64,000 bases of DNA, taken from Aestuariibius violaceus. Its GTDB lineage: Bacteria > Pseudomonadota > Alphaproteobacteria > Rhodobacterales > Rhodobacteraceae. The position numbers were made by a program, and so were the translations under genes. The stretch is from assembly GCF_040779325.2 (NCBI RefSeq), contig NZ_JBFONT020000010.1:45396-109395 (forward strand). The letters are read 5' to 3'. The notes below the pieces were generated by a model that worked only from the letters and a program-made list of their open reading frames with translations, made no database searches and was not told the origin of the DNA. Below are positions 52,838-61,998 of this stretch, in pieces; positions within the stretch are counted from its first letter, which is position 1; every line of letters begins with the position of its first letter.

Positions 52838-54333
52838 TCAGGCACTCCCAACACGGCGGTGACGTAGGCAGTGGGATCGAGAAGCTGTTCGGACGCGGCT
52901 TCAGCCAAGGCTACGAAAGGCTGCGGAAAGAAGCCAATGATCATCGTCAGGGTTGCAAGCGCACCGATGGGCAGAAGCAAAGAGATTTGAGCCGATCTTT
53001 GCAGACGGCCGAGCGTCGGCTCGATCCCATCCGGGTGAGCTTTCCAGAAGACCTCTGCCCATATCTTCGTCATGGAGTAGATCGTTAGAAGACCGACAAG
53101 CAGCGCGACACCCGCTATGATCCAGCCTTGGACGTCAAGCGCCGCTTTAACGAGGATGTACTTCGCCCAGAAGCCGGAGAGCGGTGGAAACCCCGCAAGT
53201 GAGAAGGCTGGAATAAAGAAAAGAACGGCCAAAAGTGGCGCTGATTTGTATATCCCGCCGATCCGGTAGACTTCGGTCGATCCGGTCAGGCGTTCAGCGA
53301 CGCCCGAAACCAGAAAGAGGTTCGCTTTCACGATGATGTGGTGGACCAAGTAGAAGACAGCGCCAACGATAGCCAATGGCGTAAGCAATGCCAGACCTAG
53401 GATCATGTATCCGATCTGGCTGACGATATGGAATGACAGGATCTTTCGGAAATCGCTTTGCGCGGCTGCTCCGAGGACGCCGGTGAGCATTGTGAATCCT
53501 GCAATCCAGAGCAAAATCGTATGAGTAAAATCAACGTCGTGATCGAAGACGAGCGTGAACATCCGGATCAGCGCATAGACGCCCACCTTGGTGAGCAAGC
53601 CTGCGAAGACTGCTGATACTGCGAACGCAGGCGTATGATAGGATGCGGGCAGCCAGAAGAAGAGAGGAAATACTGCCGCCTTGATCCCGAACGCGATCAT
53701 GAACATAACGGCGACGGTCGTCAGAAGTCCTTGGTTCTCCACAGTGTCGACCGCTTGGGAAAGGTCGGCCAAGTTGAGCGTGCCGGTCATCCCATATAGC
53801 AGACCGACCCCACTCAGAAAAAAGATAGTCGAGACGAGATTGAGGGTGACGTATTTGATGCCGCCATCAATCTGCTCTGCTCGTCCGCCCAAGACGAGAA
53901 GTCCAAACGAAGATATTAGCATAACCTCGAACCAGACGTAGAGGTTAAAGAGATCTCCCGTCAGAAAGGCGCCCGTAACGCCTGCGATCAGCACGTTAAA
54001 GAGTGCATGATAGCCAAGTCGTTCTTTTGCTTCGTTGATATCTGCGAGCGCGTAAACAGAAACAGCTAACGCGGTAATCGCCGTGATCACCACCATCATG
54101 GCGCTGAGCAGATCTGCGACAAGCGTGATCCCGAAGGGCGCCGGCCAACCGCCCATCTGCCCGGCGACAACACCATGACGAATGGTTGCCGCCATCAGGA
54201 AAGCCGAAGCGACAAGAAGGGCTACTGATCCGGCAACACTTATCCAGCCGCCCCACCGGCTCCGGCGCGCAATGAAAGCAAAAACTGCCGACAGGAACGG
54301 GATTGCGAGAGGGATCGTCAGAAGCCAACTCAC
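52834..54333 (-). CDS. mnhD: Mrp Na+/H+ antiporter subunit D (NuoN-like)
   Basis: 499 residues, about 14 membrane segments, homologous to complex I antiporter-like subunits. Conserved Lys/Pro block FGIKAAVFPLFFWLPASYHTPAFAVSA in the proton channel. Overlaps its neighbours by 4 bp on both sides. Together with MrpA it forms the proton-translocating core. Confidence 0.93.
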   Translation of the reverse strand: MSWLLTIPLAIPFLSAVFAFIARRSRWGGWISVAGSVALLVASAFLMAATIRHGVVAGQMGGWPAPFGITLVADLLSAMMVVITAITALAVSVYALADINEAKERLGYHALFNVLIAGVTGAFLTGDLFNLYVWFEVMLISSFGLLVLGGRAEQIDGGIKYVTLNLVSTIFFLSGVGLLYGMTGTLNLADLSQAVDTVENQGLLTTVAVMFMIAFGIKAAVFPLFFWLPASYHTPAFAVSAVFAGLLTKVGVYALIRMFTLVFDHDVDFTHTILLWIAGFTMLTGVLGAAAQSDFRKILSFHIVSQIGYMILGLALLTPLAIVGAVFYLVHHIIVKANLFLVSGVAERLTGSTEVYRIGGIYKSAPLLAVLFFIPAFSLAGFPPLSGFWAKYILVKAALDVQGWIIAGVALLVGLLTIYSMTKIWAEVFWKAHPDGIEPTLGRLQRSAQISLLLPIGALATLTMIIGFFPQPFVALAEAASEQLLDPTAYVTAVLGVPE

Positions 54334-54695
54334 GCCAGGTGATCCTCGCGCGGTTCAGCAACGCGCATCTCATCGCTGTTGAGCGTTCCAAGCGAACTAT
54401 AGGCGCGGAAAACAAGGACCAGGGCGAAGGCAAAAAGCCCAAAGCCGATGACGATCGCTGTCAGAACCAAAGCTTGTGGTAGAGCGTTGGCGGCCCCTTC
54501 GGCCGGAAGATCAGAACCATAAGCGATAAGGGGAGGGGTGCCTTCAGTCAGTCGCCCGGCAGTGAAGATCGTCAAGTTGGCCGCGTTTGAGATCAGGACG
54601 AGCCCGAAGATGAAGCGCAGCACGTTCCGCGCGAGCATCAGGTAGACTGAGCACGCGACAACAATGCCGATCGTGAAGGCAAGAATGGTTTCCAT
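54330..54695 (-). CDS. mnhC: Mrp Na+/H+ antiporter subunit C (NuoK-like)
   Basis: 121 residues from ATG 54695, three membrane segments, NuoK-like with FGLVLISNAANLTIF and ALPQALVLTAIVIGF blocks. Two base pairs from mnhB, 4-bp overlap with mnhD. Confidence 0.93.
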   Translation of the reverse strand: METILAFTIGIVVACSVYLMLARNVLRFIFGLVLISNAANLTIFTAGRLTEGTPPLIAYGSDLPAEGAANALPQALVLTAIVIGFGLFAFALVLVFRAYSSLGTLNSDEMRVAEPREDHLA

Positions 54696-54697
54696 AT

Positions 54698-55117
54698 TCA
54701 GATTTCCTCTTCCATCGCGAAGACGAGAGAGAGGATCGAGCCGAAGACGACCAGATAGACGCCGATATCGAAAACGAGAATCGTCGAAATCGGGATGTAA
54801 TCGCCGCTTTCCCTGTCGCCGAGGAAAAGCCACTGACCGGTGAAGAGCGCATCTCCGAAGAGGCCTGCGGTAAGACCCGCGAGCAGCGCGATGCCGAGAC
54901 CGCACATAGCAATAGTCTGAGGCAGGACACGGAGGGCTGCGCGCGCTTCGGACGTGCCGCATCCGAGTGTATATAGAACGAAGCCAGTAGCGCCAATCAA
55001 GCCGCCAATAAACCCGCCGCCGGGTTCGTTGTGCCCCCGCAGAAGCATGTAGATCGAGAAAAGCAGAAGCAGCGCGACGAGGTAACGTGTCCCTGCCCGC
55101 AGGATGATGGAGTTCAT
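54698..55117 (-). CDS. mnhB: Mrp Na+/H+ antiporter subunit B
   Basis: 139 residues with four membrane segments and the MnhB block GHNEPGGGFIGGLIGATGFVLY. Overlaps mnhA by 4 bp. Confidence 0.92.
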   Translation of the reverse strand: MNSIILRAGTRYLVALLLLFSIYMLLRGHNEPGGGFIGGLIGATGFVLYTLGCGTSEARAALRVLPQTIAMCGLGIALLAGLTAGLFGDALFTGQWLFLGDRESGDYIPISTILVFDIGVYLVVFGSILSLVFAMEEEI

Positions 55118-57381
55118 CGTGAAATACTCCGGTCAGTCGTGCGCAGAAGCGCGTATGCAGAGAGAGCTGCGATCACAACAACGGCGATTTCGCCGAACGT
55201 GTCGAGCGCTCGGAAGTCCACGAGGATGACGTTCACGATGTTCCGGCCGAAGGCTTCGGTCCAACTCGCGCTTTCGAAATACTCAGTCAGTCGAAGGTCA
55301 AGCGGTCCTTGCAACACGCCAAGAAGGATGACTGTGACGACTGCGCCCACCCCGATCGACAGAAGGGCATCAAGTGGACGATGATCGCTTTCTCCGCGAC
55401 GGTCGAGGAACGGAAGTCGCAGCATCGCGACAGCAACAAGAACGACAACAAGAACCTCGACCATGAGCTGAGTGATCGCAACATCTGGCGCGCTGTAGAC
55501 AATAAAGATCAAGGCGATACCGATGCCCACAACACCGAGCGCAGCGACTGCGGCAATTCGCGATCGAGTAACTGCGGCAAGCAGCGAGCCAGCGATCAGA
55601 AGTGCTGCGAGAGACCAGTGCCACCAAAGGACACCGGAGAAGTCCAAACTCATCTGCCAGACATCCCTGACCCAGATCGTGCCTCCAAGCGCGATGAAGA
55701 TCGTTGCGAAGGTTGTCAGCATATAGGTCCGCAATCGGCCCGATTGTATGATGCGGGTTTGCCAGCCTGCGAATGCACGAAACCCGTCCAGGAAACCGTC
55801 CCATTTCTCATCGAGGGTCAGCGTCGCAGCGTCGATCCGGGCAAGGCGGGTTCGCAGCGGTCGGTGCCAAGCATAGAGCACAAGGCCGATAACAAAGGTC
55901 GCTATGCTGAGGAACAGTGGCATGTTCACTCCAGCCCAAAGCTTGAGTTCTTCAGCCTGATCCGGTGAGCCCAAGAACGTTGCGACTGTTGGATTGACGA
56001 GACTATCTTGAATGAGCTCCGGATAGATCCCGAGCACTGCTCCGAGAGCTGCGAGGACTATCGGTCCAGCCAGCATTGGCCAGGGTGCTTCGTGGGGTTT
56101 CTTGGGCAAATCTCCTCCAGCAGGTCGCCAGAACGGTTTGAACGCGACAATCCCTGCCACGGCAAACATTAGGGCATTGGCCAGGAGAACAGCGCCTGCA
56201 ACCAAAACAGGTTCAGAGGCGACCGCCAGGGCCCCCGCATACTTCAGCTCCTTCCCGATGAAACCAAGAAAGGGCGGAAATCCCGCCATCGAGAGTGCGG
56301 CGATCGCAGCAGCAATTGCCGTGAACGGCATTGCGCGACCGAGCCCGCCGAGGACATCGGCCTCGCGTGTGCCTGTTTCATGGTCGATGCATCCGACAAC
56401 AAGAAACAGTGCAGCCTTATAGAAAGAGTGAACGATGAGAAACGTCACGAATGCAGTGATCGCATAGCCAGATTGCTGTCCCAGAAAGAGCGTGAGCGTG
56501 CCGAGTGCCATAAGCGTCGTGTAGGCGAGCGCTTGTTTCAGATCGGTCTGGCGCAGTGCGAGGATGCTGGCGAAGACTGCTGTAACCGCTCCAAAGATTG
56601 TAAGCGTCCAAAGCCAGACATCCGTTCCAGAAAACGCGGGGTGAAAGCGGGCCAGGAGATAAATGCCGGCCTTCACCATCGTTGCGGAATGGAGGAAGGC
56701 ACTCACCGGTGTTGGTGCGGCCATAGCGTTGGGCAGCCAGAAGTGAAATGGCACTTGCGCCGATTTTGTGAAGGCCCCGGCGAGAAGGAGGATCAGGATT
56801 GGCAAATAGAGTTCATGGGCGCGGATCGTCTCAGCCTGCGCGAGGATTTCAGAGATCTCGAAGGTGCCGGCGGTGATACCCAGTAGGATCAGGCCTGCCA
56901 GGAGGGCAAGCGCCCCCGCACCTGTAACGAACAGCGCCTGGAGTGCGGAGCGGCGGCCCTTCTCTGTCTCATGCCCGTAGCCGATCAGCAGGTAGGATGT
57001 GATTGTGGTTAGCTCCCAAAAAACGAAGAGAGCAATCAGGTTATCGGCCAGGACAAGCCCAAGCATGGCGAGCATGAACGCGGTCAGGAAAAAGGCAAAG
57101 CGGCCGTATTGAGGGTCTCCGGCGAGATAACTGTTCGAATAAAGCAGAACCAGCGTGCCGATCCCGGAGATCAGCAGCGCAAAGGTCAAGCTGAGCCCAT
57201 CTATCAAGAAAGAAAGGCTTATCCCGAGCGATGGAACCCATTCATAGGTGATTCGAAGGGTTTGGCCGCCAGCGATTTCTGGCAGCAGCGAGAAGAACCA
57301 GACGAAGAGCGCACCAGCGATCAGGATGGGAATGATGCCGGCCACACCGTTCCCGCGTGCATCCGAGTTAGAAGATGCCAT
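55114..57381 (-). CDS. mnhA: Mrp Na+/H+ antiporter subunit A (NuoL-like fusion)
   Basis: 755 residues. NuoL-like domain (about 1-500) with LLIGYGHETEKGRRSALQ and the Lys/His channel block AFTKSAQVPFHFWLPNAMAAPTPVSA, followed by a linker, DUF4040 and MbhE-like C-terminal domains (about 600-750), as in other Mrp A subunits. First gene of mnhABCDEFG; the seven genes overlap by 1-4 bp or lie 2 bp apart. The complex exchanges Na+ for H+ and supports pH and salt tolerance, apt for a marine bacterium. Confidence 0.94.
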   Translation of the reverse strand: MASSNSDARGNGVAGIIPILIAGALFVWFFSLLPEIAGGQTLRITYEWVPSLGISLSFLIDGLSLTFALLISGIGTLVLLYSNSYLAGDPQYGRFAFFLTAFMLAMLGLVLADNLIALFVFWELTTITSYLLIGYGHETEKGRRSALQALFVTGAGALALLAGLILLGITAGTFEISEILAQAETIRAHELYLPILILLLAGAFTKSAQVPFHFWLPNAMAAPTPVSAFLHSATMVKAGIYLLARFHPAFSGTDVWLWTLTIFGAVTAVFASILALRQTDLKQALAYTTLMALGTLTLFLGQQSGYAITAFVTFLIVHSFYKAALFLVVGCIDHETGTREADVLGGLGRAMPFTAIAAAIAALSMAGFPPFLGFIGKELKYAGALAVASEPVLVAGAVLLANALMFAVAGIVAFKPFWRPAGGDLPKKPHEAPWPMLAGPIVLAALGAVLGIYPELIQDSLVNPTVATFLGSPDQAEELKLWAGVNMPLFLSIATFVIGLVLYAWHRPLRTRLARIDAATLTLDEKWDGFLDGFRAFAGWQTRIIQSGRLRTYMLTTFATIFIALGGTIWVRDVWQMSLDFSGVLWWHWSLAALLIAGSLLAAVTRSRIAAVAALGVVGIGIALIFIVYSAPDVAITQLMVEVLVVVLVAVAMLRLPFLDRRGESDHRPLDALLSIGVGAVVTVILLGVLQGPLDLRLTEYFESASWTEAFGRNIVNVILVDFRALDTFGEIAVVVIAALSAYALLRTTDRSISR

Positions 57382-57474
57382 ATCGCTCTGCCTCGGCTGA
57401 CACGACCTGGCCTGGCCGCACTAGTGGTTGAGCCACAGTAGGTTGCGGCGGTCTGGTCGTAGTCGCGATGTTCA

Positions 57475-58449
57475 TTAAGAGAGTGTCTTAGCTCTAATCG
57501 GCTCGGCCGCAACTGGTGAGATGAAATTCGGCGGCTTGACGGTCAAAACCGAGCATCGGACACGATTCAGGATCGTTTCAGCCGTGTTGCCTATAAATAC
57601 GCCGGGTATGCCGGTTCGTCCAACCGTTCCCATGGTGATGGTGTCGATACCTTCCGCGGACACGAGTTGAGGGACCACGTCTTCGGCTATGCCTTTGACA
57701 TGAAGGACGTCTACGTTTCCTATCTTGTCGGCGAAGTCTGCCATTAAAAGATCAAGACGCTGCCCGCTTTGACGTCGCTCCGTCTCGATGATAAGTTGAG
57801 CATCCTCTCGCGAGATATTCAGCCGACTGTGTGAAAGAACAGTTTCTTCTTGAACTCTCCAGACGTTAAGGACTGTCAGTTTTGCGCCATCGCGTTCGGC
57901 CAGCGATGTCGCGAGTTCCATGATCGTGTGGTTCAGTTTATCACGAGTGGCGTCGTCCGGATCGGGATCAACCGCTGCCAAGATGTGCTTTGTCTCAACG
58001 CTTTGCCCCGATTTGATGACCCAAACGGGACAAGGGCATTTGCGCATAAGGTGCATGTCTAGGCTGAGAAAAGGACCAGTCGTTCCGTTCTCAGCGATAC
58101 CCTTTAGGACTAGGTCATGGCCGTTCGAGAGAACCCGCTTGATAACTTCGACAAAGCCTGTTCCCTGCTCGACAGCTGTCTGAATGGGAATGCCTTCATC
58201 TTTGAAGGCCTGTGCAAGGCCCTCAAGCCGCTCGCGGTGAACGTCGAGGATTTGATCCTCGATCTTGTCGCCAGCCACCCCCGGGAGCGCTGTAAACAGA
58301 CGACGAAGAGTTCCGGGTTCCGCCTCGAGGACGTCTATCAAGGTCACTGAGGCTTCGTTACGCTTTGCGACGTTGATTGCCCGGTGCAGTGCTGAGTCTA
58401 CTGCGATGCCTTCATCACAGACTACAAGGATGTTCTTGAAACGCTTCAT
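57475..58449 (-). CDS. Tandem universal stress protein (UspE-like)
   Basis: 324 residues with two Usp domains (about 1-148 and 150-308). The second keeps the ATP-binding signature MGTVGRTGIPGVFIGNTAE (G-x2-G-x9-G-N); the first is more diverged. Begins KNILVVCDEG, as in UspE. 93 bp upstream of mnhA on the same strand, so possibly co-regulated with it. Cytoplasmic stress protein; ligand unknown. Confidence 0.88.
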   Translation of the reverse strand: MKRFKNILVVCDEGIAVDSALHRAINVAKRNEASVTLIDVLEAEPGTLRRLFTALPGVAGDKIEDQILDVHRERLEGLAQAFKDEGIPIQTAVEQGTGFVEVIKRVLSNGHDLVLKGIAENGTTGPFLSLDMHLMRKCPCPVWVIKSGQSVETKHILAAVDPDPDDATRDKLNHTIMELATSLAERDGAKLTVLNVWRVQEETVLSHSRLNISREDAQLIIETERRQSGQRLDLLMADFADKIGNVDVLHVKGIAEDVVPQLVSAEGIDTITMGTVGRTGIPGVFIGNTAETILNRVRCSVLTVKPPNFISPVAAEPIRAKTLS

Positions 58450-58531
58450 AGGTCGTTGGACTCGGTACTTCTGGCCATTCGCCGATAGTTGCGGAGCCGG
58501 CGATGCCTCGCTGGCTCTGTTTGAGAACAGA

Positions 58532-58765
58532 TCAGTTTGCGCGAAGCGTGCTGCGCGAAAGTGTCTTAAGGATGCCTTGGTGCGATGTGATTTCGTCCTT
58601 CAATCTCAGTTTCGCGCGCTTGAAGCTTCGGAGTTTATAAAGATCGGGAAGTGGCCGCCGACTCTCCTCGGCAATAGCTTGGTCGAGACGGTCGTGGCGA
58701 TCGCTAAGCGCTGCGATTCGAGCTGCGAGCGATCCGCGACGCGAGATGCGTTGGACGGTGGGCAT
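58532..58765 (-). CDS. DUF465 (YdcH-like) small protein
   Basis: 77 residues from ATG 58765, preceded by GGAGG 8 bases upstream. Family pattern: IAALSDRHDRLDQAIAEE then DLYKLRSFKRAKLRLKDEI, a two-helix hairpin. Function not established in the family. Divergent from the OxyR-like gene with 155 bp between. Confidence 0.8.
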   Translation of the reverse strand: MPTVQRISRRGSLAARIAALSDRHDRLDQAIAEESRRPLPDLYKLRSFKRAKLRLKDEITSHQGILKTLSRSTLRAN

Positions 58766-58894
58766 TCTGGGTTCCTCCCGTGTTCGGACCGGTTCGGATA
58801 GCCCCGTGAACCTGATTGCGTCAGGAAGGCCTTCCGTCATCTTGAGTTGGCGCCGGGAAGAGATCATTGAAAGTCTATCACTTGCGATACTTCA

Positions 58895-58909
58895 ATAGGA
58901 ATTTCCTAT
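58895..58909. promoter_or_regulatory. OxyR-type half-site upstream of the LysR-type gene
   Basis: ATAGGAATTTCCTAT is an exact ATAG-N7-CTAT unit and also a perfect T-N11-A LysR box. It ends 11 bp before ATG 58921, consistent with autoregulation by repression. A second CTAT (58875) is present but not at the 7-bp spacing of the full OxyR site. Confidence 0.65.
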
Positions 58910-58920
58910 CGAGAGGTGCT

Positions 58921-59856
58921 ATGAACGAGCTGCCCAGCATGAAGCATCTGCTTTACTTCTCAGTCCTTGCGGATACCGGCCACTATCGTAAGGCGGCCGA
59001 ACGTATCGGAATCAGCCAACCATCGTTGAGCCAGCAAATTAGCAACATGGAAGCCTTGCTCGGCGTACGCCTCGTCGAGCGTGGGCGAACCAAGGTTACG
59101 CTGACCCCGGCAGGCCGCGACGTGCTGGACCGTACCCGGCGGGTTCTCGATGGGGTCACGGGGATCGTGGATGCATGCAAGGGCCTCAAAGGCGGACAAC
59201 TGGGGACGATCCGACTCGGGTCCTCCCCGACGCTTGGTCCTTACATCCTTCCCCATCTGGTGCGTCGTCTACATGCTCAGCATCCCGACCTGAGGCTTTT
59301 CATTAGGGATGCGGCACCGCGGGATCTCCAGATCGACCTACTGAATGGGACGTACGATCTGATTCTCACCCAGCTTCCCGTACGATCTGCAGATGTCGTG
59401 ACGCGCCGTCTCTTCCGGGAGCCTTTTCAATTAGCGGTCGCTCGCGATCACGCGTTAGCAAGTCGTAAGAAAGCAACGGATGAAGACCTCGCCGGCCAGG
59501 AGGTGCTTACCCTTGGTTCGGCCTTTGCTCTCCACACGCAGATCGCACGTCTATGCGACGATGTCGGTGCCGTCCTTCGGCTCGATTATGAGGGGACAAG
59601 CCTCGACGCACTACGCCAAATGACGGCAATGAATATGGGGGTCACACTTCTGCCAGCGTTGTACATCGCCTCTGAAATCAGGGATCCTGACCCCGAAGTC
59701 CACACACTCACCTTCCGACGCAACACATTTTGCCGATCCGTTGGTTTTGTCTGGAGAAAATCGTCGGGACGTCAGGAGGCGTTCGATCTTTTTGCTGACT
59801 TGATCCGAGATGTTGCCTCCTCGGAGTTCCGTTCTCTAGTTTACCTCGACGGTTGA
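58921..59856 (+). CDS. OxyR-like LysR-family regulator without the peroxidatic cysteine
   Basis: 311 residues from ATG 58921 (GAGAGG upstream). N-terminal winged helix YRKAAERIGISQPSLSQQISNMEALLGVRLVER and a substrate domain that aligns with E. coli OxyR over its length (TLGPYILPHLV, MNMGVTLLPAL). At the redox region, OxyR GHCLRDQAMGFC reads AFALHTQIARLC: Cys199 is Ala while Cys208 is kept. Disulfide-based peroxide sensing is therefore unlikely; the effector is unknown. Divergent from a DUF465 gene. Confidence 0.88.
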   Translation: MNELPSMKHLLYFSVLADTGHYRKAAERIGISQPSLSQQISNMEALLGVRLVERGRTKVTLTPAGRDVLDRTRRVLDGVTGIVDACKGLKGGQLGTIRLGSSPTLGPYILPHLVRRLHAQHPDLRLFIRDAAPRDLQIDLLNGTYDLILTQLPVRSADVVTRRLFREPFQLAVARDHALASRKKATDEDLAGQEVLTLGSAFALHTQIARLCDDVGAVLRLDYEGTSLDALRQMTAMNMGVTLLPALYIASEIRDPDPEVHTLTFRRNTFCRSVGFVWRKSSGRQEAFDLFADLIRDVASSEFRSLVYLDG

Positions 59857-60056
59857 GATCTTCATTCCCAACGTAGCTCTGTCGGTACTTGATTTGTTGC
59901 GCGAAGAGGCAGAGGCTCTGCGGTCGTTGGATGACTTGATGTCGCTGATCTTGGAAGTCCTGGCTGTATAGGTGCTCCGAAATGTTTGGTGTGTTCCTTA
60001 GCCGTGTTATGAAGTTAGGCAGTATTGATCTTTCCGCATGATGGGCTTGGTTGGGT

Positions 60057-60689
60057 ATGGCGACGCGTATAGATGAGGAGAGTTTGAAGGCCCGGCTTGC
60101 CGCGTTGCGCTCCGGTGCAAGATCCCTTGTCGCGATTGCCGGTCCACCGGGTTCAGGAAAATCCACTCTCGCCGAGACACTTGAAAGCTGGTTGAATGAA
60201 CGTGAGCCTGGTCGCGCCGCAGTTTTGGGTATGGACGGCTACCACTACGATGACCGGGTACTGGAACTATTGGACCGCAAGTCGCGGAAAGGCTCTCCCG
60301 ACACCTTCGATGTTTCAGGTCTCGCGCATATGCTGTCCCGCCTGAAGACCAACGACGAATGGGGGGTCGCAGTGCCCGTCTTTGATCGTGACATTGAGAT
60401 CGCCCGCGCTGCCGCGCGGATCATCCCGCGCGAAGTTGAGATTCTATTGATTGAAGGCAACTATTTGCTTTCTGGGGAGCCACCTTGGAGCGACCTGGCC
60501 TCGCTATTTGATCTTCGCATCCTTATTGAGGTCGCACCTCCGACGCTTGCGACACGGCTTCGCCGCCGCTGGGAAGGTTACGGTCTGAGTGAGCCTGCAA
60601 TCCGCACCAAGTTGGACCAAAATGATCTCCCCAATGGGCAATACGTCATCGCCCATAGCCGCAACCCAGACTTCATCCTTCGCCAGTAA
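60057..60689 (+). CDS. P-loop nucleoside/uridine-kinase-like protein
   Basis: 210 residues from ATG 60057. P-loop AGPPGSGKSTL, then VLGMDGYHYDD, VFDRDIEIAR and LLIEGNYLL, as in the uridine kinase/phosphoribulokinase/pantothenate kinase group. Related alphaproteobacterial proteins are annotated as nucleoside or sugar kinases (FrcK-like); substrate unknown. A 225-bp gap separates it from the next transporter operon. The preceding 200 bp (59857-60056) hold no feature I recognise. Confidence 0.78.
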   Translation: MATRIDEESLKARLAALRSGARSLVAIAGPPGSGKSTLAETLESWLNEREPGRAAVLGMDGYHYDDRVLELLDRKSRKGSPDTFDVSGLAHMLSRLKTNDEWGVAVPVFDRDIEIARAAARIIPREVEILLIEGNYLLSGEPPWSDLASLFDLRILIEVAPPTLATRLRRRWEGYGLSEPAIRTKLDQNDLPNGQYVIAHSRNPDFILRQ

Positions 60690-60914
60690 GGTGTGGCTTA
60701 AGACCTGAGCTGCTCTGGCTTATCGGGTCATCAACTTGCGGATCGTTCTGGCGAAGTGCCACGCGGTGCATCTTATGAGGCACAAACGCGCGCCGTTTGC
60801 TCAAAAAACTGGCGTTTCAACTGGTGCAAGATAGGATTGCCTCTCGTGGCCGTGACGCGGACGGCAAGACGTGAGCAGTTCGCGCGAAAGGTGCCCGATA
60901 AAGGAGGACTAACT

Positions 60915-61919
60915 GTGTTTTCGCGCTCTGTATTCTCTGCCGGTTTCATCGCGCTCGCTACGATGGCGACCGCTCAAACTGAAGTTCCCTTCGCTCTTGA
61001 CTGGAAATTCGAGGGGCCAGCTGCGCCCTATTTCGTTGCGATCGACAACGGGCATTTTGCCGAAGCAGGGCTTGAGGTCGAGATTGCGGCGGGCGCGGGC
61101 TCCCTCGATGCAATTCCCAAAGTCGCGACGGGTGCGTTTCCGGTTGGGTTTGCCGACATCAACAGTCTGATCAAGTTTCTGGATCAGAATCCCGGCGCAC
61201 CGGTAACCGCAGTCATGATGATCTACGACAAACCACCTTTCGCGGTCATCGGCCGCAAGTCCCTTGGCGTCGAAGAGCCCGCAGACCTTGTGGGGAAGGT
61301 TCTTGGGGCGCCGCCACCGGATGGCGCCTGGGCGCAGTTTCCAATCTTCGCTGCGGAGAATGGGCTCAACATAGATGAGATCACGGTGGAACCGGTCGGC
61401 TTCCCGACGCGTGAGCCGATGCTCGCCGAAGGTGAAGTTGCGGCCATTACCGGTTTTTCCTTCTCGTCTTTTCTAAATCTCGTGCGCCTCGGTATCCCCG
61501 AGGATGACATCGCGACCATCCTTATGGCCGACCACGGGGTCGAACTTTATGGCAACGCGATAATCGTAAACACCGACTATGCTTCCGAAAATCCGGAGAT
61601 TATCGAAGGTTTCCTGGCTGCAGTCGCAAATGGCTGGGTCGATGCGATTGCCGACCCGGCGACCGCCATCGAAAGCCTTGTCGAGCGCAATCCTGCTGCG
61701 GATGCAGAGCTGGAACAGCGCCGCCTGCAACTCGCTATCGATGCTAATGTCGTGACAGAGTACGCACTTGAGAACGGTATGGGAGATATCGACGAGGCGC
61801 GCCTTGCCAACGCAATCGAACAGATAGCAACCACCTATGACTTTCAGGCGGAACCTGATGCCGACCTTTACTTCACGGATGCGTATCTGCCTGACAGTGG
61901 CTTTCCGCTGAACCAGTGA
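60915..61919 (+). CDS. NitT/TauT-type ABC substrate-binding protein
   Basis: 334 residues from GTG 60915, chosen because AAGGAGG lies 7 bases before it. Signal peptide cut after MATA. Mature protein starts FALDWKFEGPAAPYFVA, followed by GHFAEAGLEVEI and GADIN-like FADINSLIKFLD, the pattern of NMT1/THI5-like binding proteins for pyrimidine precursors, sulfonates or related small molecules. First gene of a three-gene transporter; a GC hairpin follows. Confidence 0.85.
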   Translation: MFSRSVFSAGFIALATMATAQTEVPFALDWKFEGPAAPYFVAIDNGHFAEAGLEVEIAAGAGSLDAIPKVATGAFPVGFADINSLIKFLDQNPGAPVTAVMMIYDKPPFAVIGRKSLGVEEPADLVGKVLGAPPPDGAWAQFPIFAAENGLNIDEITVEPVGFPTREPMLAEGEVAAITGFSFSSFLNLVRLGIPEDDIATILMADHGVELYGNAIIVNTDYASENPEIIEGFLAAVANGWVDAIADPATAIESLVERNPAADAELEQRRLQLAIDANVVTEYALENGMGDIDEARLANAIEQIATTYDFQAEPDADLYFTDAYLPDSGFPLNQ

Positions 61920-61938
61920 GTATCCAGCCTTTGATCCA

Positions 61939-61964
61939 GCTGCCCGGCAGTTTCACCGGGCAGC
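61939..61964 (+). promoter_or_regulatory. Intra-operon hairpin behind the binding-protein gene
   Basis: GCTGCCCGG (61939-61947) pairs exactly with CCGGGCAGC (61956-61964), loop of 8, no T-run. Placed between binding-protein and ATPase genes like the hairpin at 27433, and probably stabilises the upstream message. Confidence 0.65.
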
Positions 61965-61998
61965 AATCGGCGCCGTCGGGCAGTATAGCTTTTCGGGT

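Noticed and set aside
60690..60914. Thiamine-type riboswitch before the NitT/TauT binding protein
   Set aside because: No CTGAGA-like THI-box core or matching stems were found, although the binding protein belongs to an NMT1/THI5-like family.
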